This document shows, in pieces, positions 6,836 to 7,009 of a DNA stretch of 7,009 bases. This stretch comes from [Eubacterium] saphenum (GTDB lineage: Bacteria > Bacillota > Clostridia > Oscillospirales > Ruminococcaceae): NCBI GenBank assembly GCA_004554555.1, contig SFLN01000099.1, positions 1 through 7,009 on the forward strand, in the 5' to 3' direction. The first letter of the stretch is position 1. Every line of letters starts with the position of its first letter. The notes under the pieces are model-generated. The model did not search any database. It was not told the origin of the DNA and saw nothing but the letters and a program-made list of their open reading frames with translations. Position numbers and translations under genes: made by a program.

Positions 6836-6864
6836 ATTGTAACATATTTTCTGAAAAATGTCAA
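6836..6864 (-). promoter_or_regulatory. Sigma-A-type promoter of rlmN
   Basis: On the minus strand TTGACA (6864-6859), a 17-bp spacer and TACAAT (6841-6836), with an upstream TG making an extended -10. Transcription should start near 6829, leaving about 19 nt before the GTG. Fifteen bases around the -10 (6836-6850) are identical to the -10 region of the XRE gene promoter (1128-1142). The -35 faces that of the tRNA promoter. Confidence 0.8.
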
Positions 6865-6882
6865 GAAATTTTCAAAAAGTGC

Positions 6883-6911
6883 TTGACAAGTCGCTTTTGT
6901 TGTGGTATAAT
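6883..6911 (+). promoter_or_regulatory. Strong sigma-A-type promoter of tRNA-Pro
   Basis: Full-consensus TTGACA (6883-6888) and TATAAT (6906-6911) separated by 17 bp, with TGG before the -10 giving an extended -10. This is as close to consensus as a promoter gets and suits a stable RNA gene. The start should be near 6918, about 22 nt before the mature tRNA end. Confidence 0.88.
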
Positions 6912-6939
6912 ACTATTGTTGTTGAAACCGATGACATTT

Positions 6940-7009
6940 CTGGGTGTGGCGCAGATTGGTAGCGCGCTACCTTGGGGTGGTAGAGGCCGCAAGTTCAAGT
7001 CTTGTCACT
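6940..7009 (+). tRNA. tRNA-Pro(GGG), 3' end cut by the window
   Basis: A cloverleaf can be drawn by hand. Acceptor 5' strand CTGGGTG (6940-6946); D stem GCGC/GCGC (6949-6952 with 6962-6965) around AGATTGGTA; anticodon stem CTACC/GGTAG (6967-6971 with 6979-6983); loop TTGGGGT (6972-6978) with anticodon GGG at 6974-6976. The variable loop is AGGCC, and the T stem GCAAG/CTTGT (6989-6993 with 7001-7005) encloses TTCAAGT. C at position 1 and G at position 37 are typical of bacterial tRNA-Pro. The last bases CACT begin the acceptor 3' strand; the remainder lies outside. It decodes CCC (and CCU by wobble), and CCC proline codons are frequent in the neighbouring genes, for example in the phosphofructokinase. 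Confidence 0.93.

Noticed and set aside
6940..7009. Functional link between RlmN and the adjacent tRNA through A37 methylation
   Set aside because: This tRNA-Pro has G at position 37, so it cannot be an m2A37 substrate; G37 is the usual target of TrmD.

Overview
The window looks like chromosomal housekeeping DNA from a low-to-mid GC Firmicute, most likely a gut-type member of the Clostridia (Oscillospiraceae/Ruminococcaceae-like). This is inferred from the PPi-type phosphofructokinase, AGGAG-type ribosome binding sites, strict TTGACA/TATAAT promoters with 17-bp spacers, and fairly GC-rich genes separated by very AT-rich spacers. Nothing in the sequence fixes genus or species.

Layout, left to right. 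(1) The 3' part of a phosphofructokinase gene with the residues of the PPi-dependent type, followed by a probable terminator hairpin. (2) A two-gene unit under its own promoter: a 67-residue XRE-family DNA-binding protein overlapping, by ATGA, an unrecognised four-helix membrane protein. (3) A second unit with its own promoter: pyrG (CTP synthase) followed 15 bp later by ppk1 (polyphosphate kinase). It ends at a hairpin terminator shared with the convergent gene that follows. (4) rlmN on the minus strand, encoding the radical-SAM methyltransferase of 23S rRNA and tRNA. (5) A divergent tRNA-Pro(GGG) gene on the plus strand, cut off by the window edge. The rlmN and tRNA promoters lie back to back.

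Functionally, the PPi-type phosphofructokinase and polyphosphate kinase suggest an economy using PPi and polyphosphate as energy stores. CTP synthase supplies nucleotides for RNA and lipid synthesis, and RlmN and the tRNA serve translation. The XRE/membrane pair is the only accessory-looking piece. I found no transposon, CRISPR array, prophage, toxin cluster or evidently new multi-gene system. The most interesting items are the mirrored rlmN/tRNA promoters, a glutamine at one of the two histidines first implicated in PPK1 catalysis, and short exact matches shared between promoter regions. All intergenic gaps here are under 300 bp.
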